A stretch of DNA of 16,091 bases from an uncultured Gemmataceae bacterium (GTDB taxonomy: Bacteria; Planctomycetota; Planctomycetia; Gemmatales; Gemmataceae). The stretch spans positions 1-16,091 of the forward strand of contig CAKZUU010000240.1 in NCBI GenBank assembly GCA_937922175.1, given 5' to 3'. The notes under the pieces were generated by a model. It was given only the letters and a program-made list of their open reading frames with translations, was not told the origin of the DNA and searched no databases. Both the position numbers and the translations under genes were made by a program. Positions 14,378 to 16,091 of this stretch are shown one piece after another (position 1 is the first letter of the stretch; each line of letters opens with the position of its first letter).

Positions 14378-15670
14378 TCAGTCGGCGAAACGCGAGATAA
14401 TCAAGGAGATGTTTTGCCCTCCAAAACCGAAGCTGTTGCTCAGGACATGATGCACTCGTTGTTCGCGCGCGACATTGGGGACGTAATCCAGGTCGCAATT
14501 GGGATCGGGAGTCTCGTAATTGATCGTGGGAGGGATGACCCCTCGGCGGATGGTCATCACGCTGATGATCAGTTCGACGACGCCGGCGGCCGCGATGAGG
14601 TGTCCCATCATGCTTTTGTTGCTCGAGACGGCGACCCGGTAGGCATGATGGCCAAAGGTTTCCTTGATGGCCAAGGTCTCGACGCGATCATTGACTTCCG
14701 TGCTGGTCCCATGGGCGTTGACGTAGCCGATCTGCTCGGGAGCCAGACCGCTATCGTGCAAGGCCCAGCGAATGGCAGCAATCGCGCCGTGGCCATCAGG
14801 TGGACTGTCCGTGGTGCGATAGGCATCGGCCGTGGAACCGTAACCCGTAATTTCCGCATAAATCGAGGCGCCCCGACGCCGGGCATGTTCAAGTTCTTCA
14901 AGCACCACCATGCCGGCTCCCTCTCCCAAGACGAATCCGTCCCGATGCAAGTCGAACGGCCGAGACGCCCGTTGGGGGGCTTCGTTGCGCGTTGACAATG
15001 CCGTCAGCCGATTGAACCCCGTGACTCCGAACGGATGGATCATACTGTGCGCTCCGCCGGAGAGCATCAAGTCGGCATCGCCGCGACGGATGATTTCGAC
15101 TGCTTCGCCAATGGCCTGACTGCTGGCCGCACACGCCGTCAGGCACGCAAAATTCGGGCCGAGCAATTCGAAGCGTTCGGCCAGACGAGCAGAAGTGGTG
15201 TACATTTCGAGTTCGTATTCTCGTTTGGGGTTGAAATCACGAAGGGCCGCCTCGAAAAACCGTGACGCATCAACCACCGAGGCGCCGGCTGCTCCGACGG
15301 ACACCGCCCGGATCAGGTGGTCGAATTCGTTTTGTCCCTCGCCGTTGCCGAGGTAAACCCCGAAGCGGGTGCGATCGATGCCCTGCTGGACCTGCGCGTC
15401 TTCGAGGGCCTGTTGAGCAGCCGCCAGGGCAAACCTCGTATTGACTCCGCAGGAGCGATAACGGTCGGCGTCGGGCAAAAATTGACTCAGGTCGAAGTTT
15501 TTGACCTCGGCGGCAAACGTGGTCGGGAACTTCCGTGCGTCGAAGTGCCGAATGTAATCCACGCCGCTTTGGCCATTGATCTGCGCCTCGTAGAGCGATT
15601 CGACGGAGTGACCCAACGGCGTAATCGCGCCCATCCCGGTCACAACGACTCGTCGGCGATTCTTGTTCAT
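14378..15670 (-). CDS. beta-ketoacyl-ACP synthase, FabF/KAS II-like, atypical subfamily
   Basis: 430 residues, slightly longer than FabF (about 412). KAS enzymes extend an acyl chain on acyl carrier protein by condensing it with malonyl-ACP in the cytoplasm. N-terminus RRVVVTGMGAITPLG (5-19) is typical. The catalytic set is complete: Cys180 in CLTACAASSQA, His320 in NAHGTST, Lys352 and His357 in SNKSMMGHLIAAAG, and the gating loop SNSFGFGGQN (411-420). Between about 120 and 170, where FabF usually reads SPFFVP and then a helix, this protein has FNPKREYELEMYTTSARLAERF, so its pocket and chain specificity probably differ. The ATG at 15670 matches the family start; in-frame GTG 15709 and ATG 15694 give 13 or 8 extra residues and cannot be excluded, since the site before 15670 is weak. 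It follows another ketosynthase gene by 63 bp, so the two may form a heterodimer. Confidence 0.9.
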   Translation of the reverse strand: MNKNRRRVVVTGMGAITPLGHSVESLYEAQINGQSGVDYIRHFDARKFPTTFAAEVKNFDLSQFLPDADRYRSCGVNTRFALAAAQQALEDAQVQQGIDRTRFGVYLGNGEGQNEFDHLIRAVSVGAAGASVVDASRFFEAALRDFNPKREYELEMYTTSARLAERFELLGPNFACLTACAASSQAIGEAVEIIRRGDADLMLSGGAHSMIHPFGVTGFNRLTALSTRNEAPQRASRPFDLHRDGFVLGEGAGMVVLEELEHARRRGASIYAEITGYGSTADAYRTTDSPPDGHGAIAAIRWALHDSGLAPEQIGYVNAHGTSTEVNDRVETLAIKETFGHHAYRVAVSSNKSMMGHLIAAAGVVELIISVMTIRRGVIPPTINYETPDPNCDLDYVPNVAREQRVHHVLSNSFGFGGQNISLIISRFAD

Positions 15671-15733
15671 GGTGAATCCGCGCCCCCTTCCCATGACGTT
15701 CCGACCCACCCGTTCAGCGGTCGAGCGTGCGGG

Positions 15734-16091
15734 TCAGGCGTCGCCGAGACGGAAAACCATCGCGGCACTCTGCCCCAAGTCGGTAAAGGCGATTTTCAGG
15801 AAATATGGCTTCTCGATCGGTCGCAGACCTGCTGCATGAACCTGTACCGGACACTCCGGATCCGGATGCGGGCAATTGCGGGTGGGTGGCAAGTATCGGT
15901 GTTGCCCTGCCAGCAGACTGAAGGCTACCTCCGTGACGGAGGCGGCTGGCCCCAAGTTCCCGATTGCTCCCTTGGCGGCGAAAAGCGGGACACGATCGGC
16001 GGCTGACCCCAGCGCCTGGCGAAGCGCTCGGGACTCGCGTCGATCCAGGTCCACGACCCCCAAACCGTGAGCATTGACATGGTCCAAGTCA
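15734..16091 (-). CDS. 3' part of a second, degenerate ketosynthase (CLF/KS-beta-like), cut by the window edge
   Basis: Only the last 119 codons are in the window; the frame is open to base 16091. Counting from the Leu codon at 16087, the sequence aligns with the C-terminal third of the neighbouring KAS: HVNAHGLG keeps the first active-site His, and AAKGAIGNLGPAAS keeps the Lys but has Asn where the second catalytic His should be (codon 15956-15958). The gating loop, FGFGGQN in the neighbour, is replaced by FTDLGQS. PTRN and the following Pro/Asp/Cys pattern still match the family. This looks like a partner subunit comparable to chain-length factors of type II polyketide systems, not an elongating enzyme by itself. 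The decisive Cys position lies beyond the edge. Its stop is 63 bp before the FabF-like ATG, consistent with a shared transcript. Confidence 0.8.
   Translation of the reverse strand, partial: DLDHVNAHGLGVVDLDRRESRALRQALGSAADRVPLFAAKGAIGNLGPAASVTEVAFSLLAGQHRYLPPTRNCPHPDPECPVQVHAAGLRPIEKPYFLKIAFTDLGQSAAMVFRLGDA

Overview
The window looks like chromosomal DNA of a planctomycete, probably Gemmatales or a relative. No 16S gene is present, so this rests on gene content: a secreted c-type cytochrome fused to a WD40 propeller, a large secreted protein with pre-peptidase C-terminal (PPC) and Ig-like domains, a large secreted GH-A-like protein, and a two-ketosynthase locus with a GH3-family enzyme. The DNA is moderately GC-rich and tightly packed. 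I see no tRNA, rRNA, CRISPR array, insertion sequence or phage gene. Eleven coding regions are supported, ten complete and one cut by the right edge. Ten are on the minus strand and one on the plus strand.

Left part (1-5448, minus strand): a secreted gluzincin-type metalloprotease-like protein (47-1114) has its own 303-bp upstream region with GC-rich stem-loops. To its right a two-gene unit is read from 5448 down to 1418: a PPC/Ig-like surface protein, then a cytochrome c-WD40 fusion. Both products carry signal peptides and probably work outside the cytoplasmic membrane.

Middle (5449-8372): a 218-bp divergent region holds a good promoter candidate for the leftward unit and two overlapping hairpins in its predicted leader. 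The only plus-strand gene (5667-8372) encodes a 901-residue secreted protein with a glycosidase-like core and a C-terminal carbohydrate-binding-like domain. Its stop codon shares a CTAG with the stop of the convergent maf gene.

Right part (8369-16091, minus strand): a run of seven genes read from right to left. They are a degenerate ketosynthase (3' part only), an active-looking but atypical FabF-like ketosynthase, a membrane-anchored alpha/beta hydrolase, a GH3-family acyl-adenylate/amido-synthetase-like enzyme, a DHA1-type MFS transporter, a GT9 heptosyltransferase-like enzyme and a Maf nucleotide pyrophosphatase. From the hydrolase onward, gaps are 0, 45 and 56 bp, then a 28-bp overlap, which suggests an operon. 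A 260-bp gap with a possible promoter separates the ketosynthases from it. My reading is that the ketosynthase pair, hydrolase, GH3 enzyme and perhaps the MFS pump make and move a specialised acyl product (acyl-amino acid or modified lipid). The GT9 gene points to LPS-type glycan assembly, and Maf is a housekeeping passenger. The acyl-product pathway is the best candidate for an undescribed system here, but its product is inference only.
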